DNA of 64,000 nt from Streptomyces luteolus (GTDB lineage: Bacteria > Actinomycetota > Actinomycetes > Streptomycetales > Streptomycetaceae), in assembly GCF_029968015.1 (NCBI RefSeq), contig NZ_JASCIS010000001.1:124001-188000 (forward strand), written 5' to 3'. Each line of letters opens with the position of its first letter. The first letter of the stretch is position 1. This document shows, in pieces, positions 52,304 to 62,291 of this stretch. Made by a program: the position numbers and the translations under genes. The notes under the pieces are model-generated. The model had not been told where the DNA came from and did no database searches. It saw only the letters and a list, made by a program, of their open reading frames with translations.

Positions 52304-52317
52304 ACCTCAGCTGAGGT
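52304..52317. promoter_or_regulatory. perfect 14-bp palindrome between divergent genes
   Basis: ACCTCAGCTGAGGT is self-complementary and lies 32 nt from the CGNR gene start and 59 nt from the methyltransferase start. A likely operator, perhaps for the CGNR regulator. Confidence 0.55.
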
Positions 52318-52375
52318 AATGGGCGCTGCTGCGTCCAGGGTATTACGTACTGGTGATTTCGTACGGGAGGGTTCC

Positions 52376-53152
52376 ATGACCGAGACCAGCACCGGCACCA
52401 CCGCGGGCGCAGCCGACTGGCAAGCCTGGCAGACGAGCTGGGACCGGCAGCAGGAGTGGTACATGCCGGACCGCGAGGAGCGGTTCCGCGTCATGCTCGA
52501 CATGGTGGAGGCCCTCGTCGGCCCGCGGCCGCGCGTGCTCGACCTCGCCTGCGGCACGGGCAGCATCACGGACCGGCTGTTCCAGCGGTTCCCGGACGCG
52601 GTCAGCACGGGCGTCGACCTCGACCCGGCGCTGCTCGCCATCGCCGAGGGCACCTTCGCCGGGGACGACCGCGTCACCTTCGTCACCGCCGACCTCAAGG
52701 ACCCCGACTGGCGCGCGAAGCTGCCGTACGACGCGTACGACGCGGTCCTCACCGCCACCGCGCTGCACTGGCTGCACAGCGAACCGCTCGCCGTGCTCTA
52801 CGGCCAGGTCGCCGAACTCGTCCGGGACGGCGGGGTGTTCATGAACGCCGACCACATGCCCGACCCCTCGACCCCGCGCATCAACGCCGCCGACCGCACG
52901 CAGCGGCACGCGCGCCAGGACCGGGCCAAGTCCGCGGGCGCCCTGGACTGGGCGGACTGGTGGCAGCTCGCGGCCAAGGACCCGGTGCTCGCCGAGCCGA
53001 CCGCGCGGCGGTTCGAGATCTACGGCGAGCACGCCGACGGCGACACCCCGCCCGCCGAGTGGCACGCGCGCGTGCTGCGCGAGAAGGGCTTCGCCGAGGC
53101 CCGTACGGTCTGGGCCTCACCGTCGGACGCCCTGGTGCTCGCCGTGAAGTAG
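52376..53152 (+). CDS. class I SAM-dependent methyltransferase
   Basis: A 258-aa methyltransferase with motif I VLDLACGTGSI, DLDPALLAIAEG, DAVLTATALHWLH and VRDGGVFMNADHM. Start ATG 52376 has GGAGGG ahead. The substrate is unknown; members of this type often act on small metabolites. It ends in a strong terminator. Confidence 0.87.
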   Translation: MTETSTGTTAGAADWQAWQTSWDRQQEWYMPDREERFRVMLDMVEALVGPRPRVLDLACGTGSITDRLFQRFPDAVSTGVDLDPALLAIAEGTFAGDDRVTFVTADLKDPDWRAKLPYDAYDAVLTATALHWLHSEPLAVLYGQVAELVRDGGVFMNADHMPDPSTPRINAADRTQRHARQDRAKSAGALDWADWWQLAAKDPVLAEPTARRFEIYGEHADGDTPPAEWHARVLREKGFAEARTVWASPSDALVLAVK

Positions 53153-53163
53153 CCCGAGCATGG

Positions 53164-53202
53164 GAGGAGGGCGGTACGGAACCTTCCCGTACCGCCCTCC
53201 TC
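53164..53202. terminator. bidirectional terminator between methyltransferase and ABC operon
   Basis: A 16-bp perfect stem (53164-53179 with 53187-53202) closes a 7-nt loop between convergent genes. Confidence 0.9.
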
Positions 53203-53222
53203 GTCTTCAACTGCCGTGCCGG

Positions 53223-53984
53223 TTACAGCACCTTGGACAGGAACGACTTCGTCCGCTCGTGCTGCGGATCCGTCAGGACGTCCCTGGGGTTGCCGGACTC
53301 GACGACGACGCCGCCGTCCATGAAGACCAGGCTGTCGCCCACCTCGCGGGCGAAGCCCATCTCGTGCGTGACGACGATCATCGTCATGCCGGACTCTGCG
53401 AGGTCACGCATGACGTCGAGGACGTCGCCGACCAGTTCGGGGTCGAGCGCCGAGGTCGGCTCGTCGAAGAGCATCAGCTTCGGTTCCATGGCGAGCGCGC
53501 GGGCGATCGCCACGCGCTGCTGCTGGCCGCCGGAGAGCTGCGAGGGGTAGTTGCCCGCCTTGTCGGCGAGGCCCACGCGCTCCAGGAGCGACCCGGCGCG
53601 TTCGCGGGCCGCGGCCTTCGACTCGCCCTTGACCTGGACCGGCGCCTCCATGACGTTCTCCAGGGCCGTCATGTGCGGGAACAGGTTGAAGCGCTGGAAG
53701 ACCATGCCGATGTCCCGGCGCTTCAGGGCGACCTCGGTGTCCTTGAGCTCGTAGAGCTTGTCGCCCTTCTGCCGGTAGCCGACCAGCTCGCCGTCCACGT
53801 AGAGCCGTCCGGCGTTGACCTTCTCCAGGTGGTTGATGCAGCGCAGGAACGTCGACTTGCCGGAGCCGGACGGGCCGATCAGGCAGAACACCTCGCCCTG
53901 CTCGACCTCCAGGTCGATGCCCTTGAGGACCTCGACGTGCCCGAAGGACTTGTGCACGTTCTCGGCCTTGACCATGGCGTTCAT
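53223..53984 (-). CDS. polar amino-acid ABC transporter ATPase
   Basis: A 253-aa ATPase with Walker [10 protein letters not shown], signature LSGGQQQR, Walker [15 protein letters not shown] and the H-loop VVTHEMGFA. This is a GlnQ-type subunit energising import. ATG overlaps the permease stop (ATGA). The upstream open frame is a shadow inside the permease. Confidence 0.93.
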   Translation of the reverse strand: MNAMVKAENVHKSFGHVEVLKGIDLEVEQGEVFCLIGPSGSGKSTFLRCINHLEKVNAGRLYVDGELVGYRQKGDKLYELKDTEVALKRRDIGMVFQRFNLFPHMTALENVMEAPVQVKGESKAAARERAGSLLERVGLADKAGNYPSQLSGGQQQRVAIARALAMEPKLMLFDEPTSALDPELVGDVLDVMRDLAESGMTMIVVTHEMGFAREVGDSLVFMDGGVVVESGNPRDVLTDPQHERTKSFLSKVL

Positions 53985-54913
53985 CGGGCGACCTCCGGAC
54001 GGCGCAGCGACAGCATGTTGGCCTTGACCTTCTGCCAGGGCGTCGGCGGGAGTTGCCGGGAGGAGCCGCGGGCGTAGTAGCGCTCCAGGTAGTACTGCCC
54101 GACGCTCAGGATCGAGGTCATGATCAGATACCAGGTTGCGGCGAGGAACAGCACTTCGACCGTGGCGCCCGAACTCTGGCCGATGTCCGTCGCGTTCTTC
54201 AGGAGCTCGTAGTACTGGACGGCGGCGACCAGCGACGTCGTCTTCAGCATGTTGATGACTTCGTTGCCGGTCGGCGGGACGATCACGCGCATCGCCTGCG
54301 GCAGCACCACGCGGCGCAGCGTCTTGGAGTGGCTCATGCCGAGCGCGTGCGCCGCCTCGGTCTGGCCCTCGTCGACGGCGAGCAGACCGGCGCGGCAGAT
54401 CTCCGCCATGTACGCGGCCTCGTTGAGGCCGAGTCCGAGCAGCGCCGTCAGGAACGGCGTCATGAAGTCGGACCACTCGTCCTTGTAGACCGGGCCGAGG
54501 TTGATGTACTCGAAGACGAAGCCCAGGTTGAACCAGACGAACAGCTGCACCAGGACCGGGGTGCCGCGGAAGAACCAGATGTAGAACCAGGCGATCGACG
54601 ACGTCACCGGGTTCTTCGACAGCCGCATGACGGCGAGCAGGATGCCGCCCACGACGCCGATCAGCATCGCGCACACGGTCAGGAGCAAGGTCTCCCGTAC
54701 GCCGCCGAGGATGCGCGAGTCGAAGAAGTACTCAGGGATCGCGTCCCAGTTGATCTCACCCTGCGCGAACGCGAAGACGATCGCGCCGAGCGCCGCGAGG
54801 GCGATGAATGCCGAGAGATAGCGGCCGTAGTGCCGCACCGGCACGGCCTTGATGGCCTGCGGGGCCTGCGGAGGGGTGTCCTCCGGGCCCTTCTTGTCGA
54901 TGTCCACAGTCAC
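53981..54913 (-). CDS. polar amino-acid ABC transporter permease
   Basis: A 310-aa HisM/GlnP-type permease. Five or six membrane segments, with [18 protein letters not shown] and the EAA loop ([21 protein letters not shown]). A polar ~40-residue N-terminus precedes the first segment. GTG 54913. Single permease gene, so it probably forms a homodimer. Confidence 0.92.
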   Translation of the reverse strand: MTVDIDKKGPEDTPPQAPQAIKAVPVRHYGRYLSAFIALAALGAIVFAFAQGEINWDAIPEYFFDSRILGGVRETLLLTVCAMLIGVVGGILLAVMRLSKNPVTSSIAWFYIWFFRGTPVLVQLFVWFNLGFVFEYINLGPVYKDEWSDFMTPFLTALLGLGLNEAAYMAEICRAGLLAVDEGQTEAAHALGMSHSKTLRRVVLPQAMRVIVPPTGNEVINMLKTTSLVAAVQYYELLKNATDIGQSSGATVEVLFLAATWYLIMTSILSVGQYYLERYYARGSSRQLPPTPWQKVKANMLSLRRPEVAR

Positions 54914-54955
54914 GAGATGCCTTTCACCGATGCCCTTACCGACGACCCGGGGTCG

Positions 54956-55906
54956 TCACTTGCCGCCGTTGACCTTGGCCTCGGTGACGGCGCCGGCCTC
55001 GACGCCCCACTTCGAGATGATCTTTTCGTACTCGCCGTTCTTGATGATGGCGTCGAGCGCGGCCTTGATGGCGTCCCGCAGTTCGGGGTTGTTCTTCGGT
55101 ACGGCGATGCCGTACGGAGCGGCCTCGACCTGCTCGCCGACCAGCTCGAAGTCCTTGCCGCCGCCGGAGGTCTTCACGGCGAACGCGGCGACGGGGAAGT
55201 CGGAGGAGCCGGCGTCGGCGCCACCGGAGCGCAGCCGGGTCTGGGCCTGCTGGTCGTTGTCGAAGGCCTCGATGGCGATCGTCTTGCCGCCCTCGCACTT
55301 CTTGGCCTCGGCCTTGGCCAGGTCGTGCGAGACGGTGCCGCGCTGCAGGACGACCTTCTTGCCGCACAGGTCGTCCCAGGTCTTGATGCCCTGGGTCTCG
55401 CCCTTGTTGGTGTAGATCGAGACGCCCGCGTTGAAGTAGTCGACGAAGTCGACGCCCTCGCCGACCTTCTTGCCGGTGTCCGAGTCGATGCCGTTCTGGC
55501 GGTCCTTGGTGTCCGTCATGGCGGACATGGCGATGTTGTACCGCTTGGAGCGCAGACCGCCCAGGAGGGTGTCGAAGGTGCCGTTCTCGAAGCTGAACTC
55601 GACGCCGAGCTGCTCACCGAGCGCCTCGGCGATGTCCAGGTCGATGCCGACGACCTTGCCGTTCTTGTCCTTGTACTCCACCGGCGGGTACGCGATGTCG
55701 GAGCCGACCTTGACGACGCCGGCGTCCTTGATGCTCTGCGGGAGCTTGTCGGCGAGCGGGGCGTTCTCGCTGTTCCGGGCGCGCTGGGCCGCGTCGGTCT
55801 GGTCGCCGCAGCCGGCCAGGAGCAGGGTGCCCGCGACCGCGATGGCGCCGACCGCGAGTATTCGTGACCTGCCTGCGGCCGTGCGACAAGTGGTGCTTGC
55901 GGTCAT
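54956..55906 (-). CDS. polar amino-acid-binding lipoprotein
   Basis: A 316-aa solute-binding protein. The signal peptide ends with lipobox LLAGC. The mature part has VKVGSDIAYPPVEYKDKNGK and VGIDLDIAEALGEQLG, typical of family 3 binding proteins, with later TYN-type hinge IYTNKGET. Glutamate/glutamine-like or arginine ligands are likely. GGAGGAA precedes ATG 55906. First gene of the transporter operon. Confidence 0.92.
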   Translation of the reverse strand: MTASTTCRTAAGRSRILAVGAIAVAGTLLLAGCGDQTDAAQRARNSENAPLADKLPQSIKDAGVVKVGSDIAYPPVEYKDKNGKVVGIDLDIAEALGEQLGVEFSFENGTFDTLLGGLRSKRYNIAMSAMTDTKDRQNGIDSDTGKKVGEGVDFVDYFNAGVSIYTNKGETQGIKTWDDLCGKKVVLQRGTVSHDLAKAEAKKCEGGKTIAIEAFDNDQQAQTRLRSGGADAGSSDFPVAAFAVKTSGGGKDFELVGEQVEAAPYGIAVPKNNPELRDAIKAALDAIIKNGEYEKIISKWGVEAGAVTEAKVNGGK

Positions 55907-56604
55907 GTGTGGTTCCTCCGGCGGATGAGGGAGCTGCCGTGCGACGAGGCCGTTCCGCACGCGGCTTTCGAGTGCCTCGACCTCGGGTGATTGACGCATC
56001 TTGCCATTCGGACGCACGGCTTCAGGGGGTCGGCGATGTCAAAATCGGATAACGGGTGCCGGATAGCGGGCGGTCGGGGTGTGCGATCCGTGTAATGCGG
56101 GGAACAGGGCGTAATCGCCAACCAAGGCGGTGAACAGTCGCTAACCGCACCATCTCCGGCGAATCTCGCCATGTGGACAGTTGTTTCCGGATCATCAGTG
56201 TGCGCCTTGTGGGCTTCTGGGGCGACTTGGGCCTGCCGGGTGAGCGGGCCCAGGCGCCTCGTCCGTACGGCGCCGGGGGTGCGGGGAACGCCGCAGGTGG
56301 GAAGCGTGCGGGGCAATGTCAGGTGGCCGCGCGATGAACGATGATCGTTCGTTTGGCGGGTGGGCAAACGGGCCTTACCGGGCAGTGACCAACGCCGCTC
56401 GCCGGGCCGTGCGGTCTTCAGGTAAAAAGGGCTGTTACACCCCTCATCCGGGGCTCAGGGCGCGTGTGCGGCGCGCCCGCGCGTGCGTACCTCCCCTCGC
56501 GGAGGCGGGCCAACCGCCGAAGCGAGTCACGGACGCGGTGCCCGCCCACCCCTGAACCAGGAGTGGTCACCCTCAACGAATAAGACTTAAGGGGTCAGAC
56601 AAAA
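55907..56604. other. long divergent intergenic region between ABC operon and malic enzyme
   Basis: 698 nt without a convincing gene. It contains a perfect odd palindrome, GAACGAT-G-ATCGTTC, at 56336-56350. A 79-codon frame at 56316-56555 has no homologous look and no ribosome site. Promoters for both flanking genes should lie here. Confidence 0.6.
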
Positions 56605-57813
<1,209 letters not shown>

Positions 57814-57846
57814 ACCCGGCGCACGAGCCCTGACGGGCTGAACTGT

Positions 57847-57880
57847 TGAAAGGGCCCCGCCTGCAGGCGGGGCCCTTTCA
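57847..57880 (+). terminator. terminator of the malic enzyme gene
   Basis: A 15-bp perfect stem TGAAAGGGCCCCGCC/GGCGGGGCCCTTTCA closes a TGCA loop. Confidence 0.92.
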
Positions 57881-58017
57881 CGTGCCCTCAAAACGGCCGT
57901 CCGCCCCGCAAGTTGTCCATACAAGTCCAACAGAAAGATTCGCGGAAGCTCTTCCCGCGGTTCACGTACGACTGATGTGATTCCGGCGCCAACTCCCCCT
58001 ATTACCAGGAGGCGCGC

Positions 58018-58596
58018 GTGAATCTGGTCGTCAACGGCGACGCCGAGGCCGGTCCCGGCGGCACCGCTGAACCTGTGCCCACCGTCACCGGCTGGAAGGT
58101 CGTCCAGGGCGCCCCCGCGCTCATCGACTACAGCCTGGGCGGCGGCTATCCCACCCCGGCCGACCCCGGCCCCGAGCGGCGCGGCAGCCGCTTCTTCTCC
58201 GGCGGAGACTCACCCCGTACCGCCCTGCTCCAGGACGTCGCACTGCCCGCGCGCGGCGCCACCGGGCGGGCCGCCGTGGACGCGGGCCGAGTGCGGTACG
58301 CCGTGACCGGATGGCTCGGCGGCTACGCGGCGCAGGAGGACGGCGTACGCCTCTCCGTGGAGTTCCGCGACAGCCGGGGCACCCCGATCGCCCTGAGCGT
58401 CCTCGGACCGGTCACCGCCGCCGAACGCGGCGGGAAGACCGGCCTGGTCGAGCGGACCGCCGAGGCCGCGGTGCCGCCCGGTGCGCGCACCGCACGAGTC
58501 CTGCTCGTCTTCACCCGCACCGGAAGCGGAACCTCCAACGACGGTTACGCGGACGCCCTTTCCCTCACCCTGAGCGCCACCGGAGGCCGCCGATGA
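58018..58596 (+). CDS. hypothetical beta-rich protein coupled to PhoD
   Basis: A 192-aa protein beginning NLVVNGDAEAGPGG, a motif found at the start of secreted carbohydrate-binding-like (galactose-binding-fold) modules. The body (YAVTGWLGGYAAQEDGVRLS, VLLVFTRTGSGTSNDGYAD) suits a beta sandwich. No signal peptide is visible, odd beside an exported enzyme. GGAGG precedes the GTG. It overlaps phoD (ATGA). A GTTCACG half-site at ~57961 may be part of a phosphate-control box, but I cannot define one. Confidence 0.72.
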   Translation: MNLVVNGDAEAGPGGTAEPVPTVTGWKVVQGAPALIDYSLGGGYPTPADPGPERRGSRFFSGGDSPRTALLQDVALPARGATGRAAVDAGRVRYAVTGWLGGYAAQEDGVRLSVEFRDSRGTPIALSVLGPVTAAERGGKTGLVERTAEAAVPPGARTARVLLVFTRTGSGTSNDGYADALSLTLSATGGRR

Positions 58597-60161
58597 CCGT
58601 CAACCGCCGTGACCTCCTCAAGGCCGCCGGAGTCGCGGGCGCGCTCGGCGCGGTCTGGCCGCTGAGCGTCGGCCTCACCCCGGCCCAGGCCCGCGAGGCC
58701 GCCGAGCAGCTGGGCGCCCGGTACGACCCGGCGCCGTTCACGCTCGGCGTGGCCTCCGGGGATCCGCAGCCGTCGAGCGTGGTGCTGTGGACCAGACTCG
58801 CGCCCGAGCCGTTCGCCGCCGAGCAGCCGCTGCCCGAGGTGGTCGAGGTCGAGTGGACCGTCGCCGCCGACCCGGAGCTGAGACGCGTGGTCGCCCGGGG
58901 CAAGGCACCGGCGTCGGCGACGCTCGGGCACAGCGTCCACATACCCGTGACGGGCCTGGAGGCGGGCCGGCACTACTGGTACGCGTTCAAGGCCCTGGGC
59001 AGGACGAGCCGCGTCGGCCGCACCCGTACCGCTCCGCTCGGAAACGTCTCCAAGGTCCGGTTCGCGGCCCTCAACTGCCAGGCGTTCCACGACGGTTACT
59101 ACGCGGCGCACCGCGCGGTCGCCCGCGAGGACGTCGACTTCGTGGTCCACCTCGGCGACTACATCTACGAGCACGGCCAGGTCGGCGGCGTCCCCGAGGA
59201 GCACGTCCGCGACCACGACGGCCCCGAGGTCCTCACCCTCGCCGACTATCGCAAACGCCACGCCCTCTACAAGGGCGACCCGTCCCTGCGCGAGGCGCAC
59301 GCCGCCCACCCGTGGTTCCTCACCTGGGACGATCACGAGGTCGTCAACGACTACAGCGGTACGGGCGGCGGGGCGCCGTTCATGCAGCGGCGGGCGGCCG
59401 CGTACCAGGCGTGGTTCGAGCACATGCCGCACCGCGACAGCTTCGGCGGCTCCGCGCTTCCCGACCCGGAGATCCACCGCGTACGCAAGTGGGGCGACCT
59501 GCTCGAACTCACGGTGCTCGACCTGCGCTCGTACCGCTCCGCGCAGAACCTGTCCGACGGGACGATCCTCGGCGCCGAACAGAAGTCCTGGCTCAAGCAG
59601 GGCATCGACAAGGCGCCGGACGCCTGGCATGTCTGGGCCAACTCGATCATGCTGAGCCAGCTGCGCGGCCGGCCCGGCGGCTCGTACATGTTCACCGACC
59701 AGTGGGACGGCTTCCTGGCCGAGCGCAAGGAGGTGCTCGGGCACGTCCACGCGAGCGGTCTGGAGGACCTGGTCGTGATCACCGGCGACTGGCACTCGGC
59801 GTTCGTGGACGACGTCCGCGTGGACTTCGACGACACCGAATCGCCGCTGGTGGGTACGGAGTTCACGGCGCACTCGGTGACGTCGGGCGCGTACTCCGCC
59901 GACTGGAACGAGACCAACGGCCCCCTGATGGGCAAGGCCAACCCGCACCTCAAGTACTTCGAGGGCAACCGCTACGGATACGACGTGTACGAGGTGACGC
60001 CGGAGCGCTTCTCCGCCCATATGCGGGTGATCGGCGACCGCCGCGACCCGAAGTCGCCGGTGACGACCCTGACCACCTTCCACGTGGACCGGGGCGAGGC
60101 CGGCTCGTACGAGGACGAGGGGACGAAGGGGTCGCCTGCGCAGTACCGGCGAGACGCGTAA
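58593..60161 (+). CDS. phoD: PhoD-type alkaline phosphatase/phosphodiesterase, Tat-exported
   Basis: A 522-aa enzyme. The N-terminus carries a twin-arginine signal (NRRDLLKAAG), then an N-terminal Fn3-like domain (FTLGVASGDPQPSSVVLWTR) and the PhoD metallophosphatase core: HLGDYIYEHG, FLTWDDHEVVND and VITGDWHSAF bind the Fe/Ca centre. It releases phosphate from organic esters outside the cell. The ATG overlaps the upstream stop. Confidence 0.9.
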   Translation: MTVNRRDLLKAAGVAGALGAVWPLSVGLTPAQAREAAEQLGARYDPAPFTLGVASGDPQPSSVVLWTRLAPEPFAAEQPLPEVVEVEWTVAADPELRRVVARGKAPASATLGHSVHIPVTGLEAGRHYWYAFKALGRTSRVGRTRTAPLGNVSKVRFAALNCQAFHDGYYAAHRAVAREDVDFVVHLGDYIYEHGQVGGVPEEHVRDHDGPEVLTLADYRKRHALYKGDPSLREAHAAHPWFLTWDDHEVVNDYSGTGGGAPFMQRRAAAYQAWFEHMPHRDSFGGSALPDPEIHRVRKWGDLLELTVLDLRSYRSAQNLSDGTILGAEQKSWLKQGIDKAPDAWHVWANSIMLSQLRGRPGGSYMFTDQWDGFLAERKEVLGHVHASGLEDLVVITGDWHSAFVDDVRVDFDDTESPLVGTEFTAHSVTSGAYSADWNETNGPLMGKANPHLKYFEGNRYGYDVYEVTPERFSAHMRVIGDRRDPKSPVTTLTTFHVDRGEAGSYEDEGTKGSPAQYRRDA

Positions 60162-60233
60162 TCGGTCGCGGGTGCGGGGTGTCACATCCGGCTACGGTTC
60201 CGTGGCACCCGTACCCGCAATAGCCTCGGCGCC

Positions 60234-61196
60234 ATGTTCGCTGCATACGCCGCCCGTATCGACCGTGACCAGCCCCTCAGTGGCCTTGAGTTGGGGGAGC
60301 GTCCGGCCCCCGAGGCGCGCCCCGGCTGGACGACCGTCAACGTCAGGGCCGCCTCCCTCAACCACCACGACCTCTGGTCCCTGCGGGGCGTCGGCCTCGG
60401 GGAGGACAAGCTCCCGATGATCCTCGGCTGTGACGCCGCCGGGGTCGACGCCGAGGGCAACGAGGTCGTGCTGCACTCCGTCATCGGCCAGTCCGGGCAC
60501 GGCGTCGGCCCGGACGAGCCCCGCTCGATCCTGACCGAGCGCTACCAGGGCACCTTCGCCGAGCAGGTCTCCGTACCGACCTGGAACGTCCTGCCCAAGC
60601 CCAAGGAGCTGAGCTTCGCCGAGGCCGCCTGTCTGCCGACGGCCTGGCTCACCGCGTACCGCATGCTGTTCACCAACGCCGGGGTGCGGCCCGGGGATTC
60701 GGTGCTGGTGCAGGGCGCGGGCGGCGGTGTCGCGACGGCCGCGATCGTCCTCGGCAAGGCGGCCGGCCTGAAGGTCTTCGCCACCAGCCGCGACGAGGCG
60801 AAGCGCAAGCGCGCCCTGGAGCTCGGTGCGGTGGAGGCCGTGGAGTCGGGCGCCCGGCTGCCGCAGCGCGTGGACGCGGTGATCGAGACGGTCGGCGCGG
60901 CCACCTGGTCGCACTCCGTGAAGTCCCTGAAGCCCGGCGGCACGCTGGTGATCTCCGGCGCGACCAGCGGCGACCGGCCCTCGCACGCCGAGCTGACCCG
61001 GATCTTCTTCCTGGAGCTGAAGGTCGTCGGCTCCACGATGGGCTCCAAGGACGAGCTGGAGGATCTGCTCGCGTTCTGCGCCAACACCGGGATCCGGCCG
61101 GTCATCGACGAGGAACTTCCCCTGGACCGGGCCCGCGAGGGCTTCGAGCGGCTGGCGGAGGGCGGGCAGTTCGGCAAGATCGTGCTGACGGTCTGA
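60234..61196 (+). CDS. medium-chain zinc-type alcohol dehydrogenase / quinone oxidoreductase
   Basis: A 320-aa MDR-superfamily enzyme. GroES-like N-domain (ASLNHHDLWSLRG, MILGCDAAGVD) and a Rossmann domain with VQGAGGGVATAAIVLGKAAG. The structural-zinc Cys cluster is absent, so it is closer to the zinc-independent quinone-reductase branch. NADPH-dependent reductase likely; substrate unknown. Confidence 0.86.
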   Translation: MFAAYAARIDRDQPLSGLELGERPAPEARPGWTTVNVRAASLNHHDLWSLRGVGLGEDKLPMILGCDAAGVDAEGNEVVLHSVIGQSGHGVGPDEPRSILTERYQGTFAEQVSVPTWNVLPKPKELSFAEAACLPTAWLTAYRMLFTNAGVRPGDSVLVQGAGGGVATAAIVLGKAAGLKVFATSRDEAKRKRALELGAVEAVESGARLPQRVDAVIETVGAATWSHSVKSLKPGGTLVISGATSGDRPSHAELTRIFFLELKVVGSTMGSKDELEDLLAFCANTGIRPVIDEELPLDRAREGFERLAEGGQFGKIVLTV

Positions 61197-61206
61197 GCCT
61201 TCCCTG

Positions 61207-61246
61207 GGCCCGGTCGGCGCGCGCGTGCCCGCGCGCCGACCGGGCC
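61207..61246 (+). terminator. terminator after the dehydrogenase gene
   Basis: A 16-bp perfect stem (61207-61222 with 61231-61246) closes an 8-nt loop and is followed by TTTC. Confidence 0.88.
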
Positions 61247-61262
61247 TTTCTCGTACGTGACG

Positions 61263-61308
61263 TGTCAATCAAGGTTGACAGTGGAGGTCCTGTCAACGTA
61301 AGTTGACA
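61263..61308. promoter_or_regulatory. double operator TGTCAA-N6-TTGACA before the HTH gene
   Basis: Two identical-architecture inverted repeats, at 61263-61280 and 61291-61308, are centred 28 bp apart and end 2 nt before the ATG. They most likely bind the small HTH protein encoded next, giving autoregulation. Confidence 0.75.
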
Positions 61309-61310
61309 TC

Positions 61311-61520
61311 ATGACCGAGGCAACGGATCTCGCCGAGCGAGCCGGAGATCGTGACCCACGCATCGGGCTGCGGGCGGTCGCCGCACTGCGGCGGCTGCTC
61401 GAACGGCTCGAGTCCGTCCAGGTGCGCAGCGCCCGGAACCAGGGCTGGTCGTGGCAGGAGATCGCCGCCGAGCTGGGCGTCAGCAGGCAGGCCGTGCACA
61501 AGAAGTACGGGAGGCAGTGA
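61311..61520 (+). CDS. small helix-turn-helix regulator
   Basis: A 69-aa protein, essentially one HTH: a helical region (AVAALRRLLERLESVQVRSA) then WSWQEIAAELGVSRQAVHKKYG. It starts directly after the double operator, with no ribosome site, so translation may be leaderless. It overlaps the Clp-N gene by one base (TGATG). This HTH plus Clp-N pairing recurs in Streptomyces. Confidence 0.85.
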   Translation: MTEATDLAERAGDRDPRIGLRAVAALRRLLERLESVQVRSARNQGWSWQEIAAELGVSRQAVHKKYGRQ

Positions 61521-62065
61521 TGTTCGAGCGGTTCACCCGAGGCGCACGGGACGTGGTGGAGGGGGCGGTCGGCCATGCCGAGCGGGCCGGTGACGCCGAC
61601 GTCACCCCCGAGCATCTGCTCCTCGCCCTCCTCGACGCCGAGGGCACCAAGGCCGCGTACGCCTGCGCCGCGCTCGGCGTGACGGACCGGCGCGACGCGG
61701 TCACCGCCGCGCTCGCCGAGGCGCGGCGGCGCGGGGGAGTGTCCGAGGCCGACGAGGGGGCCCTGGCCGGGCTCGGCATCGATGTCGGGGCGATCGTGTC
61801 GCGCGTCGAAGAGGCTCATGGGGAGGGGGCGCTGGAGCGTACGCGTACGAAGCGCCGCCGCTTCACCGGGCACCGCTCGTTCGCCCGGGAGTCCAAGGAG
61901 GTCCTTGAGCAGTCGCTGCGGGTCGCGATCGGCCGCGGGGACCGGTCCATCGGCGATGAGCATCTCCTGCTCGCGCTGACCGTCCGGCCCGGTGTCGTAC
62001 GGGATGTGCTGGCGGCGCACGGGGCTTCTTACGACGAGGTGGTGCGGGTGCTGGGGACGAGCTGA
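61520..62065 (+). CDS. Clp N-terminal repeat domain protein
   Basis: A 181-aa protein with two Clp-N (ClpA/ClpC adaptor-binding) repeats: FERFTRGARDVVEGAVGHAE and HLLLALLDAEG in the first, KEVLEQSLRVAIGRGDRSIG with HLLLALTVRPG in the second. There is no ATPase. Stand-alone Clp-N proteins may act as substrate adaptors or decoys for Clp proteases. GGAGG precedes ATG 61520. Confidence 0.87.
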   Translation: MFERFTRGARDVVEGAVGHAERAGDADVTPEHLLLALLDAEGTKAAYACAALGVTDRRDAVTAALAEARRRGGVSEADEGALAGLGIDVGAIVSRVEEAHGEGALERTRTKRRRFTGHRSFARESKEVLEQSLRVAIGRGDRSIGDEHLLLALTVRPGVVRDVLAAHGASYDEVVRVLGTS

Positions 62066-62105
62066 TCTCTCCCCTCCCCGCCCCTTCCCGAAAGCTTGCA
62101 GCAGC

Positions 62106-62154
62106 TTCGGGGGCTCCGCCCCCGGACCCCCGCTCCTCAAACGCCGGAGGGGCT
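62106..62154 (-). repeat. inverted copy of the dispersed intergenic repeat
   Basis: Reverse complement of the element at 19712-19772 (GGGGGCTCCGCCCCCGGACC and CGCCGGAGGGGCT are recognisable). It fills the gap 62066-62291 together with a GGGAAGGGGCGGGGAGGG-type tail that also adjoins the copies near 19790. Confidence 0.8.
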
Positions 62155-62291
62155 GGATTTTGCGGGCGGGCCGGATTTTCAGGGGCGCGGGGAACTGCGC
62201 GACCAGCCACGACGGCGCGGCAGCCGAACGACAAGCGCCGCAGGCTTTCGGGAAGGGGCGGGGAGGGGGAAAGATCCCGCCCCCGGCGGAC

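Noticed and set aside
56316..56555. A 79-codon plus-strand frame in the gap before malic enzyme
   Set aside because: No ribosome site, no recognisable composition or domain, ends in low-complexity Arg/Ala sequence.
57950..57975. A PhoP (PHO) box upstream of the phoD pair
   Set aside because: Only one GTTCACG-like half-site is visible; the required direct repeats are not clear.
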